Source of the DNA: Clostridia bacterium | GTDB taxonomy: Bacteria > Bacillota > Clostridia > Christensenellales > Aristaeellaceae | Direction: 5' to 3' | Length of the DNA: 64,000 bases | Assembly (NCBI GenBank): GCA_017431005.1 | Contig: JAFRLY010000044.1 | Span: forward strand, 79,354-143,353 | Part shown: piece by piece, positions 9,003 to 18,185 of the stretch | How positions within the stretch are numbered: the first letter of the stretch is position 1 | Layout of the letters: every line of letters starts with the position of its first letter | The notes under the pieces: generated by a model | Told to the model about the DNA's origin: nothing | What the model saw: the letters and a program-made list of their open reading frames with translations, nothing else | The model's database searches: none | Translations under genes and position numbers: made by a program

Positions 9003-11666
9003 TCAGCTGTTCCATACCCGGAAAGAAACCGAATCCATGATCTGCTCCAGGGTCCTGGCTGCGCATTCCCTGATATCTTCCATGGACAGATATGCGCCCC
9101 GGTTCTCTCCGCGGTAGGTGACGGTTTTGCTTCCGTCTGAATGCTCCGCAACTTCAGCGATTCCTTCCTCCACCCGTTTCAAAACGAGCGGATTCAGCGC
9201 TGTGCCGGCCGGAACATCGGTGCTGACTGTGTCCCGGCCGTCCTTTGAAGGAACAAATACATTCCAGAATTCCACGGTATTGGTAATAAAACCGCCGTAA
9301 ACCTGGAATTCCTGCGTTCTGACATAGCCGTCTTCAGCAAATTCGGGCTGCAGCCCATGAACCGCCGCTTTCAAGAAATCACTTCGGTAGCCGCCCATGA
9401 TCAGATCGTTTCCGGCTGCCAGGTCATACGCCTTGACGCTGTCGGTTCCCCAGTCGGTCATCACAAGGCCATTAAAGCCCCATTCGCCCCGCAGGACATC
9501 GGTCAGAAGATCCTTACGGGAGGAGGAGTGCACGCCGTTGATCAGGTTGTAGCTGGTCATCACGGTTTTCGGAGCGGCTTCCCGCACGCAGATTTCAAAG
9601 CCCTTCAGATAGATTTCCCGCAGCGCTCTCACGGAAACCGTGCTGTTCTGATGCAGCCGGTCCTCCTCCTGGTTGTTGCAGGCAAAATGCTTGATGGAAA
9701 CAGCGGCGCCGGGCGTCTCCTGCACCCCTTTCGTGATACCTGCCGCCATCCTGCCGCTGATCAGCGGATCTTCCGCGAAATACTCAAAAGCGCGGCCGCA
9801 CAGCGGATCCCTGTGGATGTTCATGCCGGGCCCCAGGATCACACTGAAATCAAAGGCCGCCAGTTCCTTTCCGATGCCGAGTCCCACACGGTACGCGGAA
9901 GAATTGTCCCACGTCTGGGCAATCAGCATGCCCACCGGGAAACTGGTTACCTCAGCCAGGGGAAGATGGCATCCGGCCGGGCCGTCCGTTACCTTCCAGA
10001 TCGGGATTCCCAGGGATTGCGCAAACAGGGCTGTCGTAGCCCCGGAAGAGGTCATGGGATGGATCTCTTTGTGTTCCCGGTTTTGCCGTACGGGAACCTC
10101 GTAAGGCGTCTCATCCGCGCTGCCGGCAACCAGCCGGAAAAGCACCTCCTCGTCCAGGGAGTCCACAAACGCCTTCATCGAAATCCGTCCCGTCCGGACA
10201 TCGTCCAGGATCGCGTCCTGCGGCTGAACCGCGGCTGCCTGATGCGCATTCCTGAGATACGCGGAGTACGGTATGTTCTTTGTATCATCCTTCAATACCG
10301 CGTCAGACGCCTTTAATTGCAGCGTGATTGCCGGATTAATCGTTTCCGGCTTTCTGGCAGGGGCTTTCAGCACATTCAGCGGCCTGTCCGGCCGGAGTAC
10401 ATCGAAAACGCGCCTGAGAGCCGCCTCCCGGTCAAGCCGCAGGACGACGTCAGCCTGCGTATCCCTGCTGCTTCTTCCGATCCGGAAAACATACTCCCCA
10501 GGTTCGCACACCCAGGTGCAGGACGCCTCGTCGAAGCTGGACAGGGATTCCGTTGGGATCAGGATCTGTACGTTTTCGGACTGACCGGGCTGAAGCAGCC
10601 CCGTCTTCGCATAGCCCTTCAGCTCCTGATAAGGCTTTGTCAGCCGTCCTTCCGGCGCGCTGACGTATACCTGCACAACCTCCCGTCCGGCGGCAGAACC
10701 GGTATTGGTGACCCGGACGGCCAGCCGGACCGTTTCCCAATCCGCTGCTGCCTCCCTTACCGTACAGGAGAAGGCGGTATAGGACAAACCGAAGCCGAAC
10801 GGATACAGCGGTTCAATCCCGAAGGTGTCAAAGTACCGGTATCCCACAAATATATCCTCTGTGTAGTCCTCCTGCAGAATGTCGCCGTCATTGGCGCTGA
10901 AGGTGCCGGATGCCGGATAATCCGCGTACTGTCTGGCCCAGGTATCCGTCAGGCGGCCGCTGGGACTGACTTTCCCTGTCAGCACATCGGCAACGGCGTT
11001 TCCGGTTTCACCGCCGCCCATGCTGACGAGAAGCGCGGCATCGATCCCCGGGATTTCCTCCAGGAAGCCGGCATCCATCACACAGGTGTTGAACAGAACC
11101 ACTGTGCGGGAAAAGGAGGCCGCGATCAGTACCAGATTCTTCCGCTCGGTATCGGAAAGGCAGTAATCCCCTTTGACATTTCGCCTGTCCCCGCCTTCTC
11201 CGGCATTCCGCCGGATGGCGTAAACCGCCGTCTGCGCTTCCCGGGCTGCGGCTATGTCCTCCGGCGTCACTTCCGTTTCGTCGATCAGGATTGAAACGCC
11301 GCTCCACATGCGGGCAATCGGGCTCAGGGTCGTATCCTCGTCATTTGCTTTCTGCTTCGCGGCGGCAAAGCGATCCAGCCAGGCATTGCTGGTGATCGTC
11401 ATTCCTGCCTTCTCCAGGCCTTCTCTTATGCTGATCACATAAGGCGCGGAAACGTATCCGGATCCGGTACCGCAGGTAACGGTGTCCACCGCTCCCGCGC
11501 CAAACAAAGCGATTTTCTGTTCGACGGAAAGCGGCAGCACGTTTTTTTCGTTTTTCAGCAGCACGATTCCGTCCGCAGCGATCTGCCTCGTCCATTGCAG
11601 GTGTTCCGGAAAGGGATGGGTGCCTTTCTTTTTCATCATCATCTGCGCAATCTGGTTCTGATCCAT
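9003..11666 (-). CDS. GH3 beta-glucosidase with permuted domain order
   Basis: This 887-residue glycosidase has the GH3 domains in reverse order. The alpha/beta sandwich (GH3_C) comes first and contains the acid/base motif AGEGGDR with Glu157. A fibronectin-III-like domain follows near residues 300-400. The TIM barrel (GH3_N) comes last, with IKHFACNNQEEDR and the nucleophile motif VMTDWG at Asp738. This order is known from some rumen Firmicute beta-glucosidases. No signal peptide is present. The ATG at 11666 follows AAGGAGGATATC. It would release glucose or a related beta-linked sugar from imported glycosides. It lies between the GH78 gene (42 bp) and the 695-residue hydrolase gene (68 bp). 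Confidence 0.92.
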   Translation of the reverse strand: MDQNQIAQMMMKKKGTHPFPEHLQWTRQIAADGIVLLKNEKNVLPLSVEQKIALFGAGAVDTVTCGTGSGYVSAPYVISIREGLEKAGMTITSNAWLDRFAAAKQKANDEDTTLSPIARMWSGVSILIDETEVTPEDIAAAREAQTAVYAIRRNAGEGGDRRNVKGDYCLSDTERKNLVLIAASFSRTVVLFNTCVMDAGFLEEIPGIDAALLVSMGGGETGNAVADVLTGKVSPSGRLTDTWARQYADYPASGTFSANDGDILQEDYTEDIFVGYRYFDTFGIEPLYPFGFGLSYTAFSCTVREAAADWETVRLAVRVTNTGSAAGREVVQVYVSAPEGRLTKPYQELKGYAKTGLLQPGQSENVQILIPTESLSSFDEASCTWVCEPGEYVFRIGRSSRDTQADVVLRLDREAALRRVFDVLRPDRPLNVLKAPARKPETINPAITLQLKASDAVLKDDTKNIPYSAYLRNAHQAAAVQPQDAILDDVRTGRISMKAFVDSLDEEVLFRLVAGSADETPYEVPVRQNREHKEIHPMTSSGATTALFAQSLGIPIWKVTDGPAGCHLPLAEVTSFPVGMLIAQTWDNSSAYRVGLGIGKELAAFDFSVILGPGMNIHRDPLCGRAFEYFAEDPLISGRMAAGITKGVQETPGAAVSIKHFACNNQEEDRLHQNSTVSVRALREIYLKGFEICVREAAPKTVMTSYNLINGVHSSSRKDLLTDVLRGEWGFNGLVMTDWGTDSVKAYDLAAGNDLIMGGYRSDFLKAAVHGLQPEFAEDGYVRTQEFQVYGGFITNTVEFWNVFVPSKDGRDTVSTDVPAGTALNPLVLKRVEEGIAEVAEHSDGSKTVTYRGENRGAYLSMEDIRECAARTLEQIMDSVSFRVWNS

Positions 11667-11734
11667 GATATCCTCCTTATGATCCTGCCGGCCTGACAGG
11701 CGTCGGAAAAGGTTTACAGACGAATATGCGCCGT

Positions 11735-13822
11735 TTACAGCACAACGATCCGCACACGGTCCAGGTTCAGGATCTGGGTAAAGACATCGTTTGCGTCCCC
11801 GTGTACGTTGCTCTTTACGCGGACGGCGGCAAAATAGGTGCCGGGCCTGTCGTAGGTTACGGTGATTGTTCCCTTCGCGCGGGTCACACCGCAGGAATCT
11901 GTGCCCAGCTGAACGACCTGCGCAGGATGATCAAATACTTCCCGTGCGCCGTCATGCAGATCGATCTTCCGGTTCTCAAGGCAGAAGTCAAAGGCCGTCA
12001 CGCTTCCCGCGTCCCTGGGCACCTCTGCCAGCACTTCCAGCGCAACAGGCTCCCCGGCCTTCACAACGGCCTTTTTTTTGCCGCCCGCAAGCAGCGTCAC
12101 CCTGGCCTGGAGCCCGAAGCGCTTTGCCGGATCCTGCTCGATCAGGATCTGCCCGTCATGATACGTATAGGCCTCAGATTTCCGGGGCTCTGTTCCCTGT
12201 TCCACCCAGTCCGCCAGGTCCAGGATCGACTGGCGCAGGCTGCCCAGATAATTGACCACCCGGCTGGACTGTAGGGCGCTTACATCTCCGTGCAGGCAAT
12301 TTTCATTCCAGTACAGGCGGTAATCGCTGTCGGAGCCTTTGGTTTCCACGACTTTCTGACGATACCAGTCCGCGCACCAGGGCCAGGTGGATTCATCCAT
12401 CAGCGACTGGTTCATGATCATTTTTCCGTGGATGTTGCCGTCCTGTACGGTGCCTGTACCGTTAAACCCGTAGCCCATGATGAAGGCGCGCTGCGGGATG
12501 CAAAGCTTTCCGTCTTCACTGCGGAGGTGCGAGAAAGCTTTGAAGGACGGATCGTCCGGCACCTGATGGCGGTAATACATCTGCACGGCGATATAATCGG
12601 AATTGTCCAGATGCAGCGTATCCCCGGGCTGTATGTCGCCGATCACTTCGCCGATATCCGAAAAGCCGTACGCAGAGCCGATCAGAAGCGCGTTTCCTTC
12701 GATGCCGCCCAGGATCATCACTTTGCCGGAAGCTTTTCCGGAGGTCAAAGTGATATTCACACCCTCCAGATACAGATCCTTGCCCTCCGGCACCTTTTCC
12801 AGTTCAATCCAGGCGCCGTTTCCTTTGGCAAGCTGCTTTTTCCATGCGGTATCCACGCCGTTGCTGTACTCATCATCGTCTGAGCTTCCCGGTTGATGAA
12901 CGGCCCTGACAACGCCGTCAAAGACCAGCCGGTCACGGCAGGAAGAGCTGTCAGGATCCGCGCCGTCGTAGCCGGGAACTGTCCAGAAATCCGTAAAATA
13001 CGTGGGATCAGCCGCACGAACGCCGGGCATGAGCACAGGAAGCGCGCCCGGATCAACAGTGCCTTCCGCCTCGATAAACCAGGCCTTCGGGGGGAAACCC
13101 ATGCGGCAGAGCTCCTCATAGCCGGCCTTTTCCAGCGCGTCCATCCCCGCGGTGGGATCACCCGACCCGCCGGCGTCAAGCGCGTCCACGATGCTTTGGA
13201 ACTGATGCCTGAGCACACGCTGGCCGTAAACATGCAGCGCGATCGAATTCGGCAGGGATACCGGGCAGCCGATCACAAAAGGAGCGCCGCCGTCCCAGGT
13301 ATCGGTGTTTTCCAGGCAGGCCATGGTTTTGTAGCCGCCGCCGGAGCCGCCGTATACATACCCGTACGGCCGGCCGCCGCCGTAAAGGCCGGATGCGTAT
13401 TCACGGGAATATTCCGCGCACATCGCCGAAGCCTTCCAGGTCAGCGTGGGGTCCGCCGCAGCGCCGAAGCTGCTCCTGGAGCCCATGTTCGTTTCGATAA
13501 AATACGCGCCGTGAGCAAGCGCAAAGGCGATTCCGTCGTCCTCTCCGGTGTGCTTCAGGCTGGCTGTTTCTTCATCCGGTCCCGGAAAGGGGCAGAGATA
13601 ATGGAAAAAGCGGCCCCGATAGGCTTCCTTTTCCGGGAAGCAGAAGGAGAACTTGATGTTCCTGTTTGCTTCTTCATCCCGGAAACCGCCGTGGACATAG
13701 AAATAACGGATGCCGGGACCGTCCGGCTTGTTGGGGTCAGGTCTTTCTTCCCATCGTTCTGTATCGATATAGACCTTTTTGTAGGTCGGATCCTCCTTGG
13801 CATGGTAGACGTTTTTTCCCAT
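11735..13822 (-). CDS. Large GSGGG-type alpha/beta-hydrolase-like protein of unknown substrate
   Basis: I do not recognise a characterised family for this 695-residue protein. It contains GYVYGGSGGGYKTMACLE near residue 155, which looks like a nucleophile elbow (GxSxG) leading into a helix, then GAPFVIGCPVSLPNS. This is reminiscent of tannase/feruloyl-esterase-like serine hydrolases. A histidine-rich middle region (YYRHQVPDD) and a C-terminal immunoglobulin-like beta domain (about residues 590-695) follow. It has no signal peptide or membrane segment. It lies between the two GH3 genes in the leftward operon, so it probably processes the same glycoside, perhaps an aromatic or acyl ester. The hydrolase fold is probable; the reaction is unknown. 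Confidence 0.5.
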   Translation of the reverse strand: MGKNVYHAKEDPTYKKVYIDTERWEERPDPNKPDGPGIRYFYVHGGFRDEEANRNIKFSFCFPEKEAYRGRFFHYLCPFPGPDEETASLKHTGEDDGIAFALAHGAYFIETNMGSRSSFGAAADPTLTWKASAMCAEYSREYASGLYGGGRPYGYVYGGSGGGYKTMACLENTDTWDGGAPFVIGCPVSLPNSIALHVYGQRVLRHQFQSIVDALDAGGSGDPTAGMDALEKAGYEELCRMGFPPKAWFIEAEGTVDPGALPVLMPGVRAADPTYFTDFWTVPGYDGADPDSSSCRDRLVFDGVVRAVHQPGSSDDDEYSNGVDTAWKKQLAKGNGAWIELEKVPEGKDLYLEGVNITLTSGKASGKVMILGGIEGNALLIGSAYGFSDIGEVIGDIQPGDTLHLDNSDYIAVQMYYRHQVPDDPSFKAFSHLRSEDGKLCIPQRAFIMGYGFNGTGTVQDGNIHGKMIMNQSLMDESTWPWCADWYRQKVVETKGSDSDYRLYWNENCLHGDVSALQSSRVVNYLGSLRQSILDLADWVEQGTEPRKSEAYTYHDGQILIEQDPAKRFGLQARVTLLAGGKKKAVVKAGEPVALEVLAEVPRDAGSVTAFDFCLENRKIDLHDGAREVFDHPAQVVQLGTDSCGVTRAKGTITVTYDRPGTYFAAVRVKSNVHGDANDVFTQILNLDRVRIVVL

Positions 13823-13883
13823 GGATTAAACCTCCTTCAGACGGAATGGCGCGGCGATATTTCCGGCAAAAGCTGCAGGAAAA

Positions 13884-13926
13884 CACGGGAGCCCCGTATG
13901 CGTTCAGGCGCAGCAGGGCTCCCGGT
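13884..13926 (-). terminator. Internal leftward terminator after the GH3 gene
   Basis: Read leftward from the GH3 stop codon, CGGGAGCCC pairs with GGGCTCCCG across a loop of about 20 bases. A short T run (TGTTTTCC) follows. It separates the transporter-GH3 part of the locus from the downstream hydrolase genes and may reduce their expression. Confidence 0.55.
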
Positions 13927-13933
13927 CTTTCTG

Positions 13934-16201
13934 TTACAGGGCACTCCTGAGCATCTGCACCAGGCCCTGCAGCTGTTCCCTGTTCATCACGCCGAAGCTG
14001 ATCAGGGATTTTAAGGGCATATATTCCATCATCGCCTGCATCATCGCCTGATCCTGCGCTTCATCGCCGGAGATTCCGTCCTGACTGGCGTTGGCGGCGC
14101 TCATCCGGGCAGCCATCAGCTGCTGGAACACGGGCGCGGTCCGGGGATCCTTCAGCAGCTCACCGACGTTGGTATCCGTATCGACGGCCAAATACGGCAG
14201 CTTCTTCGTTTCAAACCGGACAGTTCCTTCCGCGGTGATATGATCCGAGCTGTCGCCAGCCAGCAGCGCGTATTCGCCGGAGGGAGCATACCAGTCCCTG
14301 AGGTCTTCATCGTAATAGGACAGCGCCCGGTCATCGATCGTCATTTCCACGGTCTTTGTTTCGCCCGGCTGAAGCGCCACTTTCACAAAGCCCTTCAGTT
14401 CCTTGACAGGACGCGCCACCGTTCCGTTTTTTGCGGCGACATAGAGCTGCACCACTTCTTTGCCTGACCGGTCTCCGGTGTTTTTCACGTCAACGCGGAC
14501 GGTCAGCTGTTCGCCGTCGCCGAAGGCTTCCCGGTCGCACCGCAGGTTTGAAATCTCAAAGCTTGTGTAGGAAAGGCCGTGCCCGAACGCATAGCGGACA
14601 GGCATTTCCTTCGCGTCATAATAGCGGTAGCCCACGTAGATCCCCTCGGCATAAGAGACCCTCCTGGGTGTGCCGGGGAAATTGATGAAGCTGGGATTGT
14701 CAGACAGTTTCATCGGCCATGTTTCCGCCAGATGGCCGGAGGGATTCACTTCGCCGAAGAGAAGCTTATCGGTGGCCTGGCCTACGCCTTCGCCGCCCAG
14801 GTACATTTCCAGGATGGACGGCACTTCATCCGCCCAGGGCAGCTCCACCGGCGCGCCGTTGGAAAGCACCACGACCACGTTTTTCTGCACCCTGAGCAGC
14901 GCTTCAATGAGCCGGTTCTGGGATGCGGGCAGCTTCATGTCCTTCCGGTCATAGCCTTCGGATTCGATGATATCCGGCAGCCCCGCGAATACGACCACCG
15001 CGTCATAGTCCGGCGCAGCCTGAAGGAGCTTTGCCAGATCTTCTTCGTACAGCGTGTCCGAATCCATGGGGAAGCCCTTGATGTAATCCGGGCTGCGGCC
15101 GGCAGCGCGGCTCGCGGAAAGCGCGGAATCCACCCTGTAGCTGTTGATATGGGAGGAACCGCCGCCCTGGTAACGGGGCTTTTCGGCATATTCGCCCACA
15201 TAGAGGTACTTCCCGCCCGCGCGCAGCGGCAGCAGGCCGTCGTTCTTCAGAAGGACCGCGCACTCCTCTTCGATTTTTGCCGCGATCGCGTGATCCTTCT
15301 CCCGGTCGAAGACCTGCTGCTCCCGGTGCTCATCGAAGTCGAAGAACACCCTGAGGATGCGCTCAACGCACGCATCTACCGCTTCTTCGGGAAGCTTTCC
15401 GGATCGCACCGCTTCCACCACCAGGGCGTCATTTTCGGCTGTGTTGCCGGGCATTTCCAGATCAAGGCCGGCCATGACACCCTTCACCCGGTCCGCCACC
15501 GCGCCCCAGTCCGTCACGACGAAGCCTTCAAAGCCCCAGTCCTTCCGCAGCACATCCGTCAGAAGCCATTTGTTTTCGGAACTGTAAACACCGTTGATCT
15601 TGTTGTAGGAACACATGATGGTTTTGGGCTGGGCTTTTTTGACCGCCGTTTCAAAGGCAGGCAGGTAGATTTCCCGCAGCGCCCGCTCGGACACCTCCGC
15701 GGATACGCTCATCCGGGCGGTCTCCTGGTTATTGGCTGCGTAATGCTTGATGGAGGTGGCGACATGATGGCTCTGAACGCCGTTGATATAGGCTGCCGCC
15801 ATTTCGCCCGCCAGATACGGGTCTTCGCTCATGTACTCGAAGTTTCTGCCGCACAGCGGGCTCCGCTTGATGCAGACCGCAGGTCCAAGAACCGTGGAAA
15901 GATTCTCCGCCTGGCATTCCCTGCCGATCACATCGCCCATGCCGTAAATCAGCTCCCGGTCATAGGACGAGGCGGTGGCGCAGGCCGCCGGGAAGCACAC
16001 GGCCTGGATGGAATCGTTGATCCCCAGGTGATCGCCGCCTTCTTCCTGCTTGCGAAGCCCGTGCGGGCCGTCAGACAGCATGTACGATCCGATTCCCAGG
16101 CGTTCCACAGTCTTCGTATGCCAGAAATCCGCGCCGCCCAGCAGGGATGCCTTCTCCTCCAGCGTCATTTCCGAAATCAGTTTTTTTATGTCTCTTGCCA
16201 T
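13934..16201 (-). CDS. GH3 beta-glucosidase/exo-glycosidase, normal domain order
   Basis: This 755-residue enzyme has the TIM barrel first. LSDGPHG is near residue 43, IKHYAANNQE near 151, and the nucleophile Asp231 is in VVTDWG. The alpha/beta sandwich follows with the acid/base motif SEGYDR, then a fibronectin-III-like domain with VKNTGDRSGKEVVQLY. A helical C-terminal tail of about 80 residues, Met- and Gln-rich, continues past the usual GH3 end. No signal peptide is seen. It lies directly downstream of the solute-binding protein gene, across a hairpin terminator, and precedes the 695-residue hydrolase gene. It probably removes beta-linked glucose or a similar sugar from imported oligosaccharides or glycosides. 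Sugar specificity cannot be read from the sequence. Confidence 0.93.
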   Translation of the reverse strand: MARDIKKLISEMTLEEKASLLGGADFWHTKTVERLGIGSYMLSDGPHGLRKQEEGGDHLGINDSIQAVCFPAACATASSYDRELIYGMGDVIGRECQAENLSTVLGPAVCIKRSPLCGRNFEYMSEDPYLAGEMAAAYINGVQSHHVATSIKHYAANNQETARMSVSAEVSERALREIYLPAFETAVKKAQPKTIMCSYNKINGVYSSENKWLLTDVLRKDWGFEGFVVTDWGAVADRVKGVMAGLDLEMPGNTAENDALVVEAVRSGKLPEEAVDACVERILRVFFDFDEHREQQVFDREKDHAIAAKIEEECAVLLKNDGLLPLRAGGKYLYVGEYAEKPRYQGGGSSHINSYRVDSALSASRAAGRSPDYIKGFPMDSDTLYEEDLAKLLQAAPDYDAVVVFAGLPDIIESEGYDRKDMKLPASQNRLIEALLRVQKNVVVVLSNGAPVELPWADEVPSILEMYLGGEGVGQATDKLLFGEVNPSGHLAETWPMKLSDNPSFINFPGTPRRVSYAEGIYVGYRYYDAKEMPVRYAFGHGLSYTSFEISNLRCDREAFGDGEQLTVRVDVKNTGDRSGKEVVQLYVAAKNGTVARPVKELKGFVKVALQPGETKTVEMTIDDRALSYYDEDLRDWYAPSGEYALLAGDSSDHITAEGTVRFETKKLPYLAVDTDTNVGELLKDPRTAPVFQQLMAARMSAANASQDGISGDEAQDQAMMQAMMEYMPLKSLISFGVMNREQLQGLVQMLRSAL

Positions 16202-16221
16202 AGCAGCCTCCGTTTCTTTTT

Positions 16222-16255
16222 AAAAATCCCGGACAGGTATTTCCGTCCGGGATCG
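16222..16255 (-). terminator. Leaky leftward terminator downstream of the solute-binding protein gene
   Basis: A perfect 9-bp stem (ATCCCGGAC/GTCCGGGAT, 16226-16234 and 16245-16253) is followed leftward by TTTTAAAAAG. Its position directly after the binding-protein gene fits the common use of partial termination or 3' end protection to give excess binding protein over the downstream enzymes. Confidence 0.6.
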
Positions 16256-16326
16256 TTATGCTTTATCCGCGTATCCCGAACTGCCGCCCTGAATCGTTCA
16301 GCAGGCAGGATACTCCTTCTGACCCA

Positions 16327-18114
16327 TTATTCTTCGTTGTAAATCCGGTTCAGGATGTCGCAGTATTCCTCTGCGCCGTATTCCGTCAGCTGCTGGCAGA
16401 AGGCATCCCAGGCCGCATCGTCATTGATGTCTTTCTCTCCGGTGATGAATTTGGGCAGTTCGATGTTGCAGTAGGTGGAGATATCGTTCTGGATTTCCGA
16501 GTAGCGGGAGCTCTCGTCCGGGGTCAGCTGAGAGGTGATCTCGGCGCCGATGCTGCCGGTCACTTCGTACATATGGAAGAGGTCCATCTGTTCCTGATAG
16601 TACGGAAGATAGCCGCGGTCGAGATTACTTTCGTCGGTGTTGCCGTTGAAGCGTATCAGGCCGATGGCGCCGCCGAGGTTACCGTCGCTGTTCAGTTTGG
16701 GATCCTTCAGGAATTTGCCTTCGTCGGTGACAGTGTACGCGCCTTCAGAAAGCCCCCATTTGTCGTAGAGCTCCGCCGCACCGGGCGCTACCGTTCTGCA
16801 CTCCTCTATCTGCTCCTTGGAAAGGCCCAGATTCATCATGACGCCGCCTTCATCGCCGTAGAAATAGTCCAGGAAGGAGAAAAGCGCCGGCAGATCCTTA
16901 TCCTTCGCCTTGTCGGTGATCACAAGCTGCGCGCCAAGCTGATCAGTCGCGTAGTACATGAAGGGGGTAATGCCCTGCACGGATTCATCGCCGTACTTGT
17001 CGTTGATGGGGGTAGGCGCCCCAAACACCACCGCGCCGGTCGTCAGCGGCGACGCGCCGGTATCCAGGGCCGCGCCCAGCTGGCTCGTGAGGCCGTACCA
17101 GGTGCCGATCATGCCGCCGTAGGTGGCGGCCATGTCGATCATGAAGAACATATCGTTCGCATGCTCCTGGAAAGCCGGATTGATCCAGCCGTTGTTCCAC
17201 CAGGCGTTCATCATCTGCAGATACGTGCGGAAGCCCTTGGTGGCAAACCCGTTGACAACTTTGCCGGTATTCACATCATAATACCAGCCGTTGACCCCGC
17301 CGAAGCCGGAGATCATATCGCCCCACACGCCGAACGTACCGTCCGCCTTGCAGCTCACGGCATAGCCGCCTGCCTGATCCAGGCCCATGGAGGTGATGAC
17401 CTCCTGGAAGATCCCGATCATCCATTCCCAGTCGGAAACGGTCTTGGGATAGGTTTCCCCGGAGGGGAACACCACGTTGTCTTTCCAGTTGCCGTCTTCC
17501 TCCCACGCGCCGGAGAAGGCCTCGCCGGTCACGGGATTCTTGCCGTAATTTACGATCCAGTCACGGCGGTACAGCATGCCGCCCCAGGCGGCCGGCACCA
17601 CTTCATCGGTGTGGTAGAGGCAGATGATCTTCTTTTCACCGTCCACCATCGTGTACTGCTTGCCGGCATACAGCGGATGACGTTCAAACCAGGCCATGTA
17701 GTTGGGCATATACTTTTCCACATATTCTGTGATGTCCAGCGCCATGCCTTCATCATACATTTCCGCCGCGCTCATGCTCATGATCTGGATATTCATCACA
17801 TCCGGATAATCGCCGGTACCGACAAGCGTATTCGCGTAGTCGGCTTCCGCGCCGCCGGGAGGCGTCAGCACCGTGAGATCGATCTTGCGGGTGTTGCCGT
17901 TGCTGTCCGGATCCCATTCCTTGGAAAGCACGTATTGCAGGCACGGCGCATCCTGGTATTCGTCAAAGTAGAAGCCCTCAATGCCGTTTGCAATCATGTA
18001 GCTGAAGGAAGTGGACTTTCCGAAGTAATCATCGCCCCGGATTTCTGCCGAGGCTCCGACGAGAGACAGGAGCATCATTGCTGCCAAGAGGCACGCCAGT
18101 AGTTTCTTTCCCAT
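16327..18114 (-). CDS. ABC transporter extracellular solute-binding protein (LplA-like)
   Basis: This 595-residue protein belongs to the large binding proteins that pair with LplB/YtcP permeases for oligosaccharide uptake. The start at 18114 is chosen because AAAGGAGG lies 7 bp upstream and a signal peptide begins there (MGKKLLACLLAAMMLLSLVG). An ASA site ends the hydrophobic core. No lipobox cysteine follows the core, which is unusual for a Firmicute binding protein. The many aromatic residues (for example GGVNGWYYDVNTG and NAWWNNGWINPAF) suit sugar stacking. The two permease genes lie just upstream in the same direction. The ligand is probably a plant oligosaccharide or glycoside, inferred from the enzymes downstream. 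Confidence 0.9.
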   Translation of the reverse strand: MGKKLLACLLAAMMLLSLVGASAEIRGDDYFGKSTSFSYMIANGIEGFYFDEYQDAPCLQYVLSKEWDPDSNGNTRKIDLTVLTPPGGAEADYANTLVGTGDYPDVMNIQIMSMSAAEMYDEGMALDITEYVEKYMPNYMAWFERHPLYAGKQYTMVDGEKKIICLYHTDEVVPAAWGGMLYRRDWIVNYGKNPVTGEAFSGAWEEDGNWKDNVVFPSGETYPKTVSDWEWMIGIFQEVITSMGLDQAGGYAVSCKADGTFGVWGDMISGFGGVNGWYYDVNTGKVVNGFATKGFRTYLQMMNAWWNNGWINPAFQEHANDMFFMIDMAATYGGMIGTWYGLTSQLGAALDTGASPLTTGAVVFGAPTPINDKYGDESVQGITPFMYYATDQLGAQLVITDKAKDKDLPALFSFLDYFYGDEGGVMMNLGLSKEQIEECRTVAPGAAELYDKWGLSEGAYTVTDEGKFLKDPKLNSDGNLGGAIGLIRFNGNTDESNLDRGYLPYYQEQMDLFHMYEVTGSIGAEITSQLTPDESSRYSEIQNDISTYCNIELPKFITGEKDINDDAAWDAFCQQLTEYGAEEYCDILNRIYNEE

Positions 18115-18185
18115 GATTATCCTCCTTTTAGTTGGTTGAGTCGAAATTATGTTAATACAGAAAACCTGTAATAACATCCAGGCGA

